Assembly (NCBI RefSeq): GCF_032714615.1
Contig: NZ_JAWDKA010000006.1
Span: forward strand, 1-64,000
Source of the DNA: Methanorbis furvi
Lineage (GTDB): Archaea; Halobacteriota; Methanomicrobia; Methanomicrobiales; Methanocorpusculaceae
DNA length: 64,000 nucleotides
Direction: 5' to 3'
Each line of letters starts with the position of its first letter. Within the stretch, counting starts at the first letter, position 1. Below are positions 25,825-35,400 of the stretch, one piece after another. The notes under the pieces were generated by a model. That model saw only the letters and a list, made by a program, of their open reading frames with translations. It ran no database searches and was not told the DNA's origin. The position numbers were made by a program, and so were the translations under genes.

Positions 25825-26336
25825 CCGACATGCAGAAGCCCTTTGTTGCAAAGGTTGTCGTCCACATGGGCGTCGGTGAGGCAGGAGAACGTCTTGTCAA
25901 TGCCGAGAACATCATGGCAGACCTTACCCAGGGATCCAAGCCAATCCGTTCCTATGCAAAGAACACACTTCCGGCTTTCGGTGTCCGCCGTGGCCAGCCG
26001 CTCGGCTGCAAGGTAACCCTTCGCGGCGAAAAGGCTGTAACTTTCCTTCAGACTGCATTAAAGACCTATGCAGTGGAGAACGTTCTCCATGCACGTCAGT
26101 TCGATGCAACCGGAAACTTCGGTTTCGGTATTGAGGAACACACGGACTTTCCGGGTCAGGCATATGACCCGAAGATCGGTATCTACGGTATGGATATTAT
26201 CGCAGTTATCGAGAAGAAAGGTACGAGAACCGCACGCAGAAAGATCCAACAGAAGAAACTCAACAGCAAACTGCATGTGACCCGTGAGGAGTCCATGGCA
26301 TTTGTGACCGAGGCCTTCGGCATTGAGGTGGAGTAA
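25821..26336 (+). CDS. rpl5: Ribosomal protein uL5
   Basis: The 171-residue archaeal L5 contacts 5S rRNA and the P-site tRNA. Typical parts are [33 protein letters not shown] and [19 protein letters not shown]. The ATG lies inside the rps4e stop. Confidence 0.96.
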   Translation: MTDMQKPFVAKVVVHMGVGEAGERLVNAENIMADLTQGSKPIRSYAKNTLPAFGVRRGQPLGCKVTLRGEKAVTFLQTALKTYAVENVLHARQFDATGNFGFGIEEHTDFPGQAYDPKIGIYGMDIIAVIEKKGTRTARRKIQQKKLNSKLHVTREESMAFVTEAFGIEVE

Positions 26337-26337
26337 C

Positions 26338-26508
26338 ATGGCAGCAAAGGACAACGGCAAGGTCCAGCAGAAAAAGTTTGGTCGTGGTGCAAACCAGTGC
26401 CAGCTTTGCGGACGTAAGCAGGGACTTGTGCGCAGATATAACATTTACTTCTGCCGCCAGTGCTTCCGTGAGTGGGCACCCACGATGGGCTTTAAGAAGA
26501 TGAACTAA
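26338..26508 (+). CDS. rps14: Ribosomal protein uS14 (zinc-binding)
   Basis: This 56-residue small-subunit head protein has two CxxC pairs, CQLCGR and CRQCFRE, forming a zinc ribbon. The start at ATG 26338 follows GGAGTAAC; the frame reaches back to 26323 but the family begins at this Met. Confidence 0.95.
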   Translation: MAAKDNGKVQQKKFGRGANQCQLCGRKQGLVRRYNIYFCRQCFREWAPTMGFKKMN

Positions 26509-26521
26509 GAGGTGACGGAGA

Positions 26522-26914
26522 ATGACAAAACAGAATCCGATTGCAGACGCAATGAGCGCTATCAAGAATGCCGGTGACACTGGTAAGCTTGTAGTGACCG
26601 TTGAACCGGCAAGCCGCCTCTTTGGTGACATGCTTAAAGTCATGCAGGAATATGGATATATTAACGGTTTCGAGAAGGTTGAGGACGGCAGAGGAGGTCA
26701 GTATGCGATTTCCCTTTCCGGCGGCATCAACAAGTGTGGTGTTATCACCCCCCGTTTCTCAGTAAAAGTTGAGGACCTCGAGTCCTGGGAAATGAGATAC
26801 CTTCCAGGAAAGGGTTTTGGAATTATTATTCTGACCACTTCCAAAGGTGTCATGTCCCACGAACAGGCGCGTAAGCTCGGCGTCGGCGGTGAGCTGTTAG
26901 GATACGTCTTCTAA
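26522..26914 (+). CDS. rps8: Ribosomal protein uS8
   Basis: The 130-residue S8 has the N-terminal NPIADAMSAIKNA helix and the C-terminal GIIILTTSKGVMSHEQAR that binds helix 21 of 16S rRNA. GAGGTGACGGAG lies before the ATG. Confidence 0.97.
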   Translation: MTKQNPIADAMSAIKNAGDTGKLVVTVEPASRLFGDMLKVMQEYGYINGFEKVEDGRGGQYAISLSGGINKCGVITPRFSVKVEDLESWEMRYLPGKGFGIIILTTSKGVMSHEQARKLGVGGELLGYVF

Positions 26915-26928
26915 GGAGAGGATAAATT

Positions 26929-27453
26929 ATGCATGAAATGATTTTCCACATCCCGGCGGGCGTAACCATCACCAAAGAAGGTGACCTGATGACCGTCAAG
27001 GGAGCAAAAGGTTCCCTTGAACGCATTATGCACCACCCGGCAATTGACATCATCACCGAAGACGGCGTTGTCAAAATTACGACCGAATCTCCCAGACGCC
27101 GTGTGTATGCACTCGTCGGTACCTACAACGCACTTCTGCATGTAATGGCAAAAGGCGTTACTGAGGGCTACGAGTACCACATGAAAATTGTCTACAACCA
27201 CTTCCCGATTCAGGTGAAGGTTGCAGGCGACCGCGTTGAGATCGCCAACTTCCTTGGCGAGAAACAGGCCCGCTACGCAAAGATCGTAGAAGGCGTGAAG
27301 GTAAAAGTCCAGGGCGACGAAGTGATCTTAAACGGTATCGACCGTGAAAAGATCGGCAACACTGCAGCAAACGTTGAGCAGGCCTGCAAGGTCCGCAACC
27401 GTGACCCGCGTGTGTTCCAGGACGGTATCTACATTACCAACAGAGGTAACTAA
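26929..27453 (+). CDS. rpl6: Ribosomal protein uL6
   Basis: This 174-residue protein has two related domains, the second with FPIQVKVAGDRVEIANFLGE and the family ending RDPRVFQDGIYIT. L6 lies near the factor-binding site. AAGGAGAGG precedes the ATG. Confidence 0.97.
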   Translation: MHEMIFHIPAGVTITKEGDLMTVKGAKGSLERIMHHPAIDIITEDGVVKITTESPRRRVYALVGTYNALLHVMAKGVTEGYEYHMKIVYNHFPIQVKVAGDRVEIANFLGEKQARYAKIVEGVKVKVQGDEVILNGIDREKIGNTAANVEQACKVRNRDPRVFQDGIYITNRGN

Positions 27454-27454
27454 C

Positions 27455-27877
27455 ATGGCGAGCGAAATTAAGAAACTGATTCGTGCACGTGCTGCAAAGA
27501 GAGCCAGATTCTCCCGCCAGTGTCTCTGTGCAAAGGTTAAGCTGGCTGACTCCTGGCGCAGACCACGCGGTCTGCACAGCAAGCAGCGCAAAGATTACCG
27601 TGCAAAGGGTGCACACCCGGAAGCAGGATTTGGAGCACCGAAAGCAATTCGCGGATTCCACCCAAGCGGATACCGTGAAGTTCTCGTGTTCACTCCGGCC
27701 GAACTTGAAGAGATTGATGCAGCAACGACAGCTGTTCGTATCGGCGGATCCGTCGGCGGCCAGAAGCGTGCTGTTATGCAGACAAAGGCAGCAACCCTTG
27801 GTATCAAGGTTCTGAACCCGAAAGAGGCAAAGACTGTTGTTGCACCGGTTGTTGAGGAGGCGAAGTCCGATGAGTGA
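27455..27877 (+). CDS. rpl32e: Ribosomal protein eL32
   Basis: The 140-residue archaeal/eukaryal protein contains [20 protein letters not shown] (about 30-49) and [16 protein letters not shown], diagnostic for eL32. ATG 27455 is taken; the frame is open to 27344 but that part lies inside rpl6. It overlaps rpl19e by 8 bases. Confidence 0.95.
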   Translation: MASEIKKLIRARAAKRARFSRQCLCAKVKLADSWRRPRGLHSKQRKDYRAKGAHPEAGFGAPKAIRGFHPSGYREVLVFTPAELEEIDAATTAVRIGGSVGGQKRAVMQTKAATLGIKVLNPKEAKTVVAPVVEEAKSDE

Positions 27878-28322
27878 TCTTGCATCCCAGCGTCGTATCG
27901 CAGCATCCGTTCTCGGATGCGGTCTGAACCGTGTCTGGATCAATCCTGAGAAACTCTCTGACGTACAGAGCGCAATGTCCCGTGAGGATATCCGCAGACT
28001 GATCGAGGAAGGAGCAATCTCTTCCCATCAGAAGAAAGGTATCTCCCGCGGACGTGCACGGGCACGCATTGCAAAGCGCGCATACGGACACTGTAAAGGT
28101 CCGGGACGCCGCAATGGTGCAAAAGGTGCACGCACTCCGTCCAAGACCCAGTGGATCAAGAAGATCCGTGCACAGCGCAAAGAGCTCCGTGCACAGCGTG
28201 ATGCAGGTTCCATTACGAGAACCGAGTACCGCAGACTTTACCGCCGCGCAGCCGGTGGTCAGTTCCGCAGTGTCGCTCACCTGAAGACTCAGGTTGAGAT
28301 CGTAACTTCCCGGAGGGACTAA
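27870..28322 (+). CDS. rpl19e: Ribosomal protein eL19
   Basis: This 150-residue basic protein has [20 protein letters not shown] at the N-terminus and the long helix [19 protein letters not shown] 27870 lies inside the rpl32e stop region with GGAGGCGAAG before it; the upstream part of the frame belongs to rpl32e. Confidence 0.95.
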   Translation: MSDLASQRRIAASVLGCGLNRVWINPEKLSDVQSAMSREDIRRLIEEGAISSHQKKGISRGRARARIAKRAYGHCKGPGRRNGAKGARTPSKTQWIKKIRAQRKELRAQRDAGSITRTEYRRLYRRAAGGQFRSVAHLKTQVEIVTSRRD

Positions 28323-28325
28323 ACA

Positions 28326-28850
28326 ATGGCAACAAATGGAAGATACTTTGTTCAGTTCCGCAGACGCCGTGAAGGCAGAACTGATTACTACCAGCGCCAG
28401 CGGCTGATCGTCTCCGGCAGAAACCGTATGGTTGTCCGCAAGACGAACCGCCACATCATCATTCAGCTTGTTGCTGCACAGATGGATGGCGACTACACGC
28501 TCGTTCACGTGAACAGCAAAGAACTCACAAACTACGGATACAAGGGCTACCTTGGAAACACCCCGGCTGCATACCTGACCGGTATGCTGTTCGCAGTCCG
28601 TGCCCAGAAGGCCGGATACGAGGGCGCAATTGCAGATATCGGTCTGCAGGTTGCATCCACCGGTGCCCGTGTGTTTGCAGCAGTAAAAGGAGCAGTTGAT
28701 GCAGGATTCGACGTCCCCGTCGGAGAGAGCATCCTTCCGGATGAGGACCGCTGTAACGGCGCCCACATTGCGGAGTACGATGACCGTTATGCAGACCTCG
28801 TCTCTCAGGTCGAGACTGCAAAAGACGCAATCATGAAGGAGCTGGAGTAA
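28326..28850 (+). CDS. rpl18: Ribosomal protein uL18
   Basis: The 174-residue 5S rRNA-binding protein begins with [17 protein letters not shown] and contains [20 protein letters not shown], typical of archaeal L18. Spacing to rpl19e is 3 bases, with GGAGGG in front. Confidence 0.96.
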   Translation: MATNGRYFVQFRRRREGRTDYYQRQRLIVSGRNRMVVRKTNRHIIIQLVAAQMDGDYTLVHVNSKELTNYGYKGYLGNTPAAYLTGMLFAVRAQKAGYEGAIADIGLQVASTGARVFAAVKGAVDAGFDVPVGESILPDEDRCNGAHIAEYDDRYADLVSQVETAKDAIMKELE

Positions 28851-28851
28851 C

Positions 28852-29469
28852 ATGGCTTACGAACAGGAAGAGTGGGTCCCGATCACCGGTCTTGGCAAGA
28901 AAGTTATGGCCGGGGACTTTGCAAGCTTTGATGAGATCCTTGCAAGCGGATACCCGATTAAGGAAGCAGGCATTGTTGATGCAATGCTCCCTGACCTTGT
29001 TGACGAAGTCCTCTGCATTGACATGATGCAGCGTATGACTGACTCCGGTCGCCGTATTAAGTTCAGAGCGGTCGTTGTTGTCGGCAACAAGGATGGTTAC
29101 ATCGGTTTCGGCCAGGGCAGAGATGTTCAGGTCGGTACTGCGATCAAGAAAGCAATCGTGAATGCAAAGCTCAACGTTGTCAAGGTCCGCCGTGGATGCG
29201 GTTCCTGGGAATGCGGCTGCGGTCAGAAACACTCTGTCCCGATGGAAGTTACCGGTAAAGCAGGATCTGTTACGGTTACTCTCAAGCCCGCCCCGAAAGG
29301 AATCGGTCTGGTGACTGGTGACGTTGGTAAGAAGGTTCTGGCACTCGCCGGTATCCGTGATGTGTGGGTCAACACCAGTGGTAACACGAGAACGACCCTC
29401 AACTTCGCAAAGGCTACCTACAACGCACTTCGCGAAACGAATCTGATTCGTATCGGAGGTAGAAAGTAA
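28852..29469 (+). CDS. rps5: Ribosomal protein uS5
   Basis: This 205-residue archaeal S5 near the decoding centre has the double-stranded RNA-binding domain followed by [29 protein letters not shown] and a [19 protein letters not shown] segment. The start is one base after the rpl18 stop. Confidence 0.97.
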   Translation: MAYEQEEWVPITGLGKKVMAGDFASFDEILASGYPIKEAGIVDAMLPDLVDEVLCIDMMQRMTDSGRRIKFRAVVVVGNKDGYIGFGQGRDVQVGTAIKKAIVNAKLNVVKVRRGCGSWECGCGQKHSVPMEVTGKAGSVTVTLKPAPKGIGLVTGDVGKKVLALAGIRDVWVNTSGNTRTTLNFAKATYNALRETNLIRIGGRK

Positions 29470-29930
29470 TGTACGCAGTTGTGCAGGTTCGCGGTGTCGT
29501 TAACACCCGCCGCGACATTAAGGAGACCTTAAAGATGCTGCGTCTTCACCACATCAACCACTGTGTCCTCGTGCCCGAGACTCCGGAGTACCTCGGTATG
29601 ATCCGGAAGGCAAAGGACTACATTGCGTTCGGTGAAGTCGACGCTGCAACCCTTGAGACGATCCTCTCTACCCGTGGAAGACTCACCGGAAACAAGCCGC
29701 TCACTGAAGAGTATGTAAAGGAGGCAACTTCCTATGGAAGCATTGCAGACCTTGCAGCAGCTCTCGTCGCAGGCCAGATCCGGATGAAGGATGTTCCTGA
29801 ACTTAAGCCGGTGCTTCGTATGCACCCGCCAAGAAAGGGATACAAGACCACGAAGCGTACGTACAATCAGGGCGGTGCCCTTGGATACTACGGGAAGGAA
29901 ATTAACGACCTTCTGATCAAGATGAGGTAA
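29469..29930 (+). CDS. rpl30: Ribosomal protein uL30
   Basis: The 153-residue long archaeal form of L30 has VQVRGVVNTRRDIKETLKML at the N-terminus and RMHPPRKGYKTTKRTYNQGG near the end. It shares one base with the rps5 stop. Confidence 0.96.
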   Translation: MYAVVQVRGVVNTRRDIKETLKMLRLHHINHCVLVPETPEYLGMIRKAKDYIAFGEVDAATLETILSTRGRLTGNKPLTEEYVKEATSYGSIADLAAALVAGQIRMKDVPELKPVLRMHPPRKGYKTTKRTYNQGGALGYYGKEINDLLIKMR

Positions 29931-29935
29931 AAAGT

Positions 29936-30358
29936 ATGCCAGTCAACAAGCGTTCAAAGTTCCGGGGAACCCGCACCTGCGGTGGAGGAACCCACAAGAA
30001 CCGCCGTGGTGCAGGTAACCGCGGAGGTCGTGGACAGGCAGGATGGCGTGACCACAATTTCAGCCGGTTCTATCTGCTCGGGAAGACGGAAGGTAAACAC
30101 GGATTTGTCTGCAAGACATCCGTTACCTACGAAGTTCTCGATATTGGTGATATTGACCAGATGATTCCGGATCTTGTTGCCCGCGGTATTGCCACACAAA
30201 ACGGAGATGTTATTATTCTTGACGCCGCACAGATTGGTGTTGAGAAGGTTCTCGGCGGAGGCCAGGTTACTCATAAACTTGAGATCACCGCAGAGAATTT
30301 CTCCGAGCGTGCTGTCGCAAAAGTTCAGGAAAAGGGCGGTCAGACTCTGACCCCCTAA
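29936..30358 (+). CDS. rpl15: Ribosomal protein uL15
   Basis: This 140-residue protein starts with the basic, glycine-rich tail (TCGGGTHKNRRGAGNRGG) that penetrates the 50S core and ends with the globular L15 domain. It is the last ribosomal protein before secY, the usual archaeal order. Confidence 0.96.
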   Translation: MPVNKRSKFRGTRTCGGGTHKNRRGAGNRGGRGQAGWRDHNFSRFYLLGKTEGKHGFVCKTSVTYEVLDIGDIDQMIPDLVARGIATQNGDVIILDAAQIGVEKVLGGGQVTHKLEITAENFSERAVAKVQEKGGQTLTP

Positions 30359-30382
30359 ATTTAATTTTTTGGTGTATCACTC

Positions 30383-31825
30383 ATGGGAGAACTGCTGGAT
30401 CGAATGGAACCACTGCTGGCAAAGATGCCGGCGGTCAGGCCACCGGAGGGTCACGTTCACTTCAAAAATAAGTTGATGTGGACTGCCGCGGTGCTGCTGT
30501 TGTATTTTATACTGACGAACATTCCGGTTTTTGGTCTGAGTGCAACTTCTCTGGATGTCTTCCAATATTACCGTGCATTACTTGCCGGTGCATCCGGAAC
30601 AATTCTGCACCTTGGTATCGGACCGATTGTGACCGCATCTATCGTACTGCAGCTGCTTCGTGGTGCCGACCTGATTAAGATTAATACCTCTGACGAGCGT
30701 GGCCAGGTTATTTACATGGGTCTGCAGAAGTTGCTGATCTTTGTGATGATCATTCTTGAAGCTCTGCCAAACGTGCTGGGCGGATGGATGACTCCTGACA
30801 TGACGGTTGCTGCTATGTTTGGCGGCAATACGATGATCGTGATGTTTATGATTTTCCTGCAGATCTGTTTAGGCGGTCTGCTGGTTGTGTTCATGGATGA
30901 GGTCGTCTCGAAATGGGGTATTGGTTCTGGTGTTGGTATCTTCATCGTTGCAGGAGTTGCCCAGGGTCTCGTGAACGGTTTCCTTAACTGGGAGACGACG
31001 ACCGATCAGTTTGCGGTGGGTTTCTTCCCCCGACTGTTTGAGGTCATAGGCTCAGGTGCGAACTTTATTGAGTACTTCGGTCTTGAGGCGCTCGCACTTG
31101 TTACGACAATAGGGTTGTTTTTCCTTATTGTGTATGTTGAGGCAACCCGTATCGAGATTCCGCTTGCCCACGCGAATGTGCGTGGTGCCCGTGCCAGATT
31201 CCCGGTGAAGCTTGTGTATGCAAGTGTTCTGCCGATGATCTTGGTTCGTGTTCTGCAGGCAAACATTCAGATGATTGGTATGTTCCTTTCCAGTGTTGGA
31301 ATTACTTTCCTTGGAGAGTACAATGGTTCTACGCCGATCAATGGTCTGATGTGGTATCTTGCACCGATTAACCAGCCGCAGGACTGGATGTGGTGGCTCC
31401 CGCAGTTTACGGGTGCCGGCCATGCAGCATGGGAGGTTGCTATCCGTGTTGGTATTGATGCATTCGTTATGATTGCAGGTGGTGCCCTGTTCGCAATCTT
31501 CTGGGTTAAGACCGCCGGTCTTGATTCGAAGCATGTTGCCCGCCAGATTCAGAACTCTGGTATGCAGATTCCGGGATATCGCCGCAGCCCTGCGGTGCTG
31601 GAACGGTATCTGGACAGATACATTCCGCGTGTGACGGTGATTGGTGGTGTGTTTATTGGAATATTAAGTATTCTTGCAAACATGCTCGGTATCATCGGCT
31701 TCGTCGGAGGTACTGGTCTTCTGCTTACGGTCTCAATCGTTTACCGTCTGTATGAACAGATTGCAAACGAGCAGATCATGGAGATGTATCCGTTTATGCG
31801 GGGCTTCTTCGGCGGCAAAGAATAA
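30383..31825 (+). CDS. secY: Preprotein translocase subunit SecY
   Basis: SecY forms the protein-conducting channel for export and membrane insertion. The 480-residue protein has ten predicted membrane helices, the IVTASIVLQLLRGADLI plug/TM region, the SDERGQVIYMGLQKLL segment, and the cytosolic loop with VEATRIEIPLAHANVRGARA that meets the ribosome. It is read from the ribosomal-protein operon after a 24-base gap. Translation starts at ATG 30383. Confidence 0.97.
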   Translation: MGELLDRMEPLLAKMPAVRPPEGHVHFKNKLMWTAAVLLLYFILTNIPVFGLSATSLDVFQYYRALLAGASGTILHLGIGPIVTASIVLQLLRGADLIKINTSDERGQVIYMGLQKLLIFVMIILEALPNVLGGWMTPDMTVAAMFGGNTMIVMFMIFLQICLGGLLVVFMDEVVSKWGIGSGVGIFIVAGVAQGLVNGFLNWETTTDQFAVGFFPRLFEVIGSGANFIEYFGLEALALVTTIGLFFLIVYVEATRIEIPLAHANVRGARARFPVKLVYASVLPMILVRVLQANIQMIGMFLSSVGITFLGEYNGSTPINGLMWYLAPINQPQDWMWWLPQFTGAGHAAWEVAIRVGIDAFVMIAGGALFAIFWVKTAGLDSKHVARQIQNSGMQIPGYRRSPAVLERYLDRYIPRVTVIGGVFIGILSILANMLGIIGFVGGTGLLLTVSIVYRLYEQIANEQIMEMYPFMRGFFGGKE

Positions 31826-31828
31826 ACA

Positions 31829-31845
31829 TTCTTTTTTTTTGTTTT
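31829..31845 (+). terminator. T-rich end of the ribosomal-protein/secY operon
   Basis: Two T runs (TTCTTTTTTTTT and a following GTTTT) stand directly after the secY stop. Archaeal RNA polymerase terminates on such runs. In many archaea adk follows secY directly; here the operon appears to end. Confidence 0.5.
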
Positions 31846-32061
31846 GTGTGTTGTGAGTTTGCAAGGGGCGTACCCTTCACGTTGTTGGAATTTTTTTGAA
31901 ACACGTTTGAAAATATTTTCTTTGGATTTTTTGTTTTGAAATTTTTTTCTGAAAATGTTTTGTGATAATTTTTTTGCGTTGAAAATATTTCGATGACTCT
32001 GTATTGTCGAGCAATTCGCGGCTCCAAAATATTCATCGTCACATGAGTCCTCGTGAAAATT

Positions 32062-32428
32062 TTTCAGAATAAGGAGTTACGCGGTATAAAATAATACAAG
32101 GAAAAGGGATTTTCCATTACTTGACCTCACTCTGACTAACCACGGAATGCACGGAGTACCCAGAACTTCACTGAAAATTGTACTCTCACAAAAAGATTTA
32201 GTCGATTTTTTTTCTGGAAAAAAGTAAGCGATTGCGTGGATTTGCGGTTTCTTTTTCCTCATCATGCCCACTCGCCACTTACCCGCTTACTTTTTCCAGA
32301 AAAAACGGACTAAATCTTTTTGTGGGAGTACAATTTTCAGTGAAGTTCTGGGTACTCCGTGCATTCCGTGGTTATTCCAAGCAAAATCGCATACCACAAA
32401 ACCCCACAGCGTAACTCCTATTCAGAAA
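32062..32428. repeat. Nested palindromic element: long inverted repeat around a deleted family-B core
   Basis: The outer words CAGAATAAGGAGTTACGC (left) and GCGTAACTCCTATTCAG (right) are inverted copies. Inside, an almost perfect inverted repeat of about 90 bases (32137-32230 against about 32284-32373) carries CCACGGAATGCACGGAGTAC and AAAAAGATTTAGTC. Its innermost part TTTTCTGGAAAAAAGTAA resembles the terminal repeat of the family-B copy at 57414. The 50-base centre contains GCGTGGATTTGCGGTT, a family-B end. There is no ORF. The rest of the 31826-32610 gap is AT-rich and shows no gene. Confidence 0.85.
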
Positions 32429-32607
32429 TAATTATGATGAAATTTTTTCACAGCATCAGATGACATTTCCCCTCTGATGGGAATACGCTCAATGACGAAC
32501 GCTCCCCGTCAATAAACGAATTCGGGCGCAGAGACACAATGAAAAGTAGATTTATTATCCTGTCGCTCCAACCTTTAGACAATTCTCACAAAGGAAAAGT
32601 GATCTAA

Positions 32608-33183
<576 letters not shown>

Positions 33184-33187
33184 CCTC

Positions 33188-33817
33188 ATGGAAATCGGTA
33201 AAAAGTACGGAATGTACATTGCCTTAGCCGTCGTGTTCGGCATGATGCTTCTCTACGGCTGGCCGGAAGCGCGTACGTTTATCGCCAGTCTGGTCGATCT
33301 GGTGATCGGTCCGTTCGCAGCTCTCGGTCTGCCGTTCTTTGCACTGGTCTTAATCCTTGCAACCTTCACGGGTCTGTACTCCTCACTCATTCAGAAGTAC
33401 ACCATCGACTACGAAAAGATGCGGGAAAATCAGGAGAAGTTCAAGGACTTCAATGCAATGTTCCGCGAAGCCCAGAGATCCGGCGACGAGAAGGCAATCA
33501 AAAAGATGCAGGCACGTCAACAGGCAATGATGTCTGAGCAGATGGAGATGAGCCAGCAGCAGTTCAAACCGATGGCGTACATTCTTGTGCTGACGGTCCC
33601 GATCTTTTTCTGGCTGATCGAACACATTCCGCAGACCACTGATCTGATTATGGCCAACGCGAATCTCAGCAATGCGATCGTCCTGCCGTTCGCAGGTCTT
33701 GCCAGTTACTTTGACATCTATCTCTGGTTCTTCCCGCTCTGGATTCTCTGGTACATGCTCTGTTCTATTACGGTCAGTCAGGTAATTCGCAAGGCTCTGA
33801 ATATCGGGGGCTTGTAA
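33188..33817 (+). CDS. EMC3/TMCO1-like (DUF106) membrane insertase
   Basis: This 209-residue protein has an N-terminal membrane helix, three more hydrophobic segments, and between them a charged coiled coil (NQEKFKDFNAMFREAQRSGD and the Gln/Met-rich stretch after it, about 80-125). That is the layout of the archaeal YidC-like proteins of the DUF106 family, related to EMC3, TMCO1 and Get1, which insert membrane proteins beside SecY. The Met-rich coil suits contact with the ribosome or hydrophobic substrate. The place between adk and cmk, close to secY, is the conserved archaeal neighbourhood. Confidence 0.88.
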   Translation: MEIGKKYGMYIALAVVFGMMLLYGWPEARTFIASLVDLVIGPFAALGLPFFALVLILATFTGLYSSLIQKYTIDYEKMRENQEKFKDFNAMFREAQRSGDEKAIKKMQARQQAMMSEQMEMSQQQFKPMAYILVLTVPIFFWLIEHIPQTTDLIMANANLSNAIVLPFAGLASYFDIYLWFFPLWILWYMLCSITVSQVIRKALNIGGL

Positions 33818-33820
33818 CCG

Positions 33821-34363
33821 ATGCGGATTACGATCAGCGGTTCTCCGGGTTCGGGAACCACGTCTCTTGGCAAGGTGCTTGCCGAGAGATACAATCTCCG
33901 CTACCTGTCTGCCGGAGAGGTTTTCCGCGGTCTTGCCAAGGAGCATGATATGGACCTTGCTTCTTTTGGTAAGCTTGCCGAGGAAAATCCTGAGATCGAT
34001 CTGAAAATTGATGCCCGGCAGAAAGAGATCGGCGAGGCGAGCGATGATATTATTCTGGAAGGCCGTCTTGCCGGCTGGATGGTTGAGAATGCTGATCTGA
34101 AACTGCTGTTGTATGCTTCTCCGGGCTGCCGTTCGGAACGGATTGCCGAGCGCGAGAATATTTCGCCCGAGGAGGCTTATCAGCAGACCATTGATCGCGA
34201 GGCGAGCGAGGCGTCGCGGTACATGGAGTACTATGAGATTGATATTTCCGATGATTCACCGTATGATCTGGTGATTAACTCTGAGACGTTTGATCAGGCA
34301 GCTGTTGTTGCTCTTGCCGAGGCGGCAATTGCAGTTGTTTTGAATAGACTGAAAAAAGAGTAA
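33821..34363 (+). CDS. cmk: Cytidylate kinase (archaeal)
   Basis: This 180-residue P-loop kinase phosphorylates CMP and dCMP with ATP. GSPGSGTTS at 7-15 is the P-loop (Thr-Thr in place of the usual Lys-Ser, normal for archaeal Cmk), followed by YLSAGEVFRGLAKEHDMDL and IILEGRLAGWM. It starts 3 bases after the insertase gene, so the three genes are one operon. Confidence 0.93.
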   Translation: MRITISGSPGSGTTSLGKVLAERYNLRYLSAGEVFRGLAKEHDMDLASFGKLAEENPEIDLKIDARQKEIGEASDDIILEGRLAGWMVENADLKLLLYASPGCRSERIAERENISPEEAYQQTIDREASEASRYMEYYEIDISDDSPYDLVINSETFDQAAVVALAEAAIAVVLNRLKKE

Positions 34364-34380
34364 TATTATTTTTTTATGAT

Positions 34381-34725
34381 CTATTGGCATTGGCTGCCTG
34401 CTTCGTAGAGGGCGTAGAGTTCGTTGCCTGCTTCGGGTCCTGCACGGCGCAGTGCCTGTTCGATTAAGACTTCTGCGCATTCTACCGGTATGCATCCGAT
34501 TCCTTCTTTTCCTTCCCGGATCATGTCGATGAGTCTGAGGAATTCGTCGTCGCTGAGTTTGTTGAGTCGTGCGGCGAAGTCGTCTGCGTCTTTGGCGTAA
34601 TGGTTGGCTACGGGCGGGAGTATGGACCGGTAGGTGTTTTCGGATCCTTTGCAGACGAGTGTGTCGCATTCTGGTGCAAGTTTGAGGAGCAGCGCGATGT
34701 CGTGTTCGGAAAGTGTCCTGGCCAT
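34381..34725 (-). CDS. Hypothetical small acidic protein
   Basis: I recognise no named family. The product (about 114 residues from ATG 34725; ATG 34743 is an alternative) has a central stretch of aromatic and proline residues (ENTYRSILPPVANHYAKDA), then a helical part with LSDDEFLRLIDMIREGKE and an LEQALRRAGPEAGNELY-like end. There is no signal peptide or membrane helix. Two Cys residues (CDTLVCKG) could bind metal. The frame stays open to 34818, but that part runs into repeat element A3, so it is not counted. It converges with cmk. Confidence 0.6.
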   Translation of the reverse strand: MARTLSEHDIALLLKLAPECDTLVCKGSENTYRSILPPVANHYAKDADDFAARLNKLSDDEFLRLIDMIREGKEGIGCIPVECAEVLIEQALRRAGPEAGNELYALYEAGSQCQ

Positions 34726-34790
34726 TATGTACCATTGTGCCATTCCGGCGTAATTACTTGTCGATGGGGGATGGTTTTTTGTGTTTTTCT

Positions 34791-35131
34791 TTGAGCCGCC
34801 CACGGAAAAGCGGAACACACAGAAATCTCACGGAAAAATATCACGGAGCAGACGTGAACATCACGGAAATTAAATAAGTAAGTTTTAAAAATTATTTTGT
34901 GAGAGTCCGAAAATATTTTTTTTTGAATGAGAGCTTCGTGATGTTTTATTTTTCTTTGAAATTTTTTTTGGCAATCCTGTTCGCAAAATGTTTTTGCAAA
35001 AAAAAGTCTCAAAAATTATTTTGTGAAAGTACGAAAATATTTTTTTGAACGGGAGTTCCGTGTTGTTCACGTCTGCTCCGTGATGTTTTTTTCCGTGAAA
35101 TTTCCGCGTGTTCCGCTTTTCCGTGGGCGAC
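34791..35131. repeat. Intergenic palindromic element, family A, copy 3 (full)
   Basis: The arms run from GCCGCCCACGGAAAAGCGGAAC on the left through ATCACGGAGCAGACGTGAAC to an AT-rich centre, and back through GTTCACGTCTGCTCCGTGAT and TTCCGCTTTTCCGTGGGC. About 75 bases of each arm can pair, with a few mismatches. The centre carries the AAAATTATTTTGTGAGAG / TTTTTGAATGAGAG-like words of copies 1 and 2. It sits 7 bases from the stop codon of the following gene and shows no ORF. Confidence 0.87.
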
Positions 35132-35137
35132 CCGAGC

Positions 35138-35374
35138 TCACGAAATATTTTTCAGAGAGTCCGGCACAACATCGAATCCTGCGTCCAGAACGCATTCACG
35201 AATATCATCGAATGTTGTCGCATCCCCTTCGACCGAAAGCGAAACTTTGCCTGAGACATGATCTGCTTTGACGTCAGTTACTCCCGGCAGTTCTGCAAGC
35301 ATCGCAGTGAGATGGCCTGAGCATCCGCCGCAGTGCATACCTGCTACATCGAACTCAATTTTTTTGGCTGTCAT
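35138..35374 (-). CDS. copZ: CopZ-like heavy-metal-binding protein
   Basis: The 78-residue single HMA domain has the metal site GMHCGGCS (about 12-19) in a ferredoxin-like fold with the typical LPGVTDVKADHVSGKVSL strand pair. Such proteins carry Cu(I) to P-type ATPases; the copper ATPase at 58488 is a natural partner although it is 23 kb away. Stop codon TGA at 35138-35140 directly follows element A3. Confidence 0.88.
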   Translation of the reverse strand: MTAKKIEFDVAGMHCGGCSGHLTAMLAELPGVTDVKADHVSGKVSLSVEGDATTFDDIRECVLDAGFDVVPDSLKNIS

Positions 35375-35400
35375 GACAAATAATTGGGGCCTTGGTTCAC

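Noticed and set aside
27804-28853. 349-codon open frame opposite rpl19e and rpl18
   Set aside because: Shadow of highly biased ribosomal-protein codons; Cys- and Ser-rich translation and no ribosome-binding site.
34726-34818. Extension of the hypothetical gene at 34381 to an upstream start at 34818
   Set aside because: The extra residues are encoded by the end of repeat element A3 and have intergenic composition.
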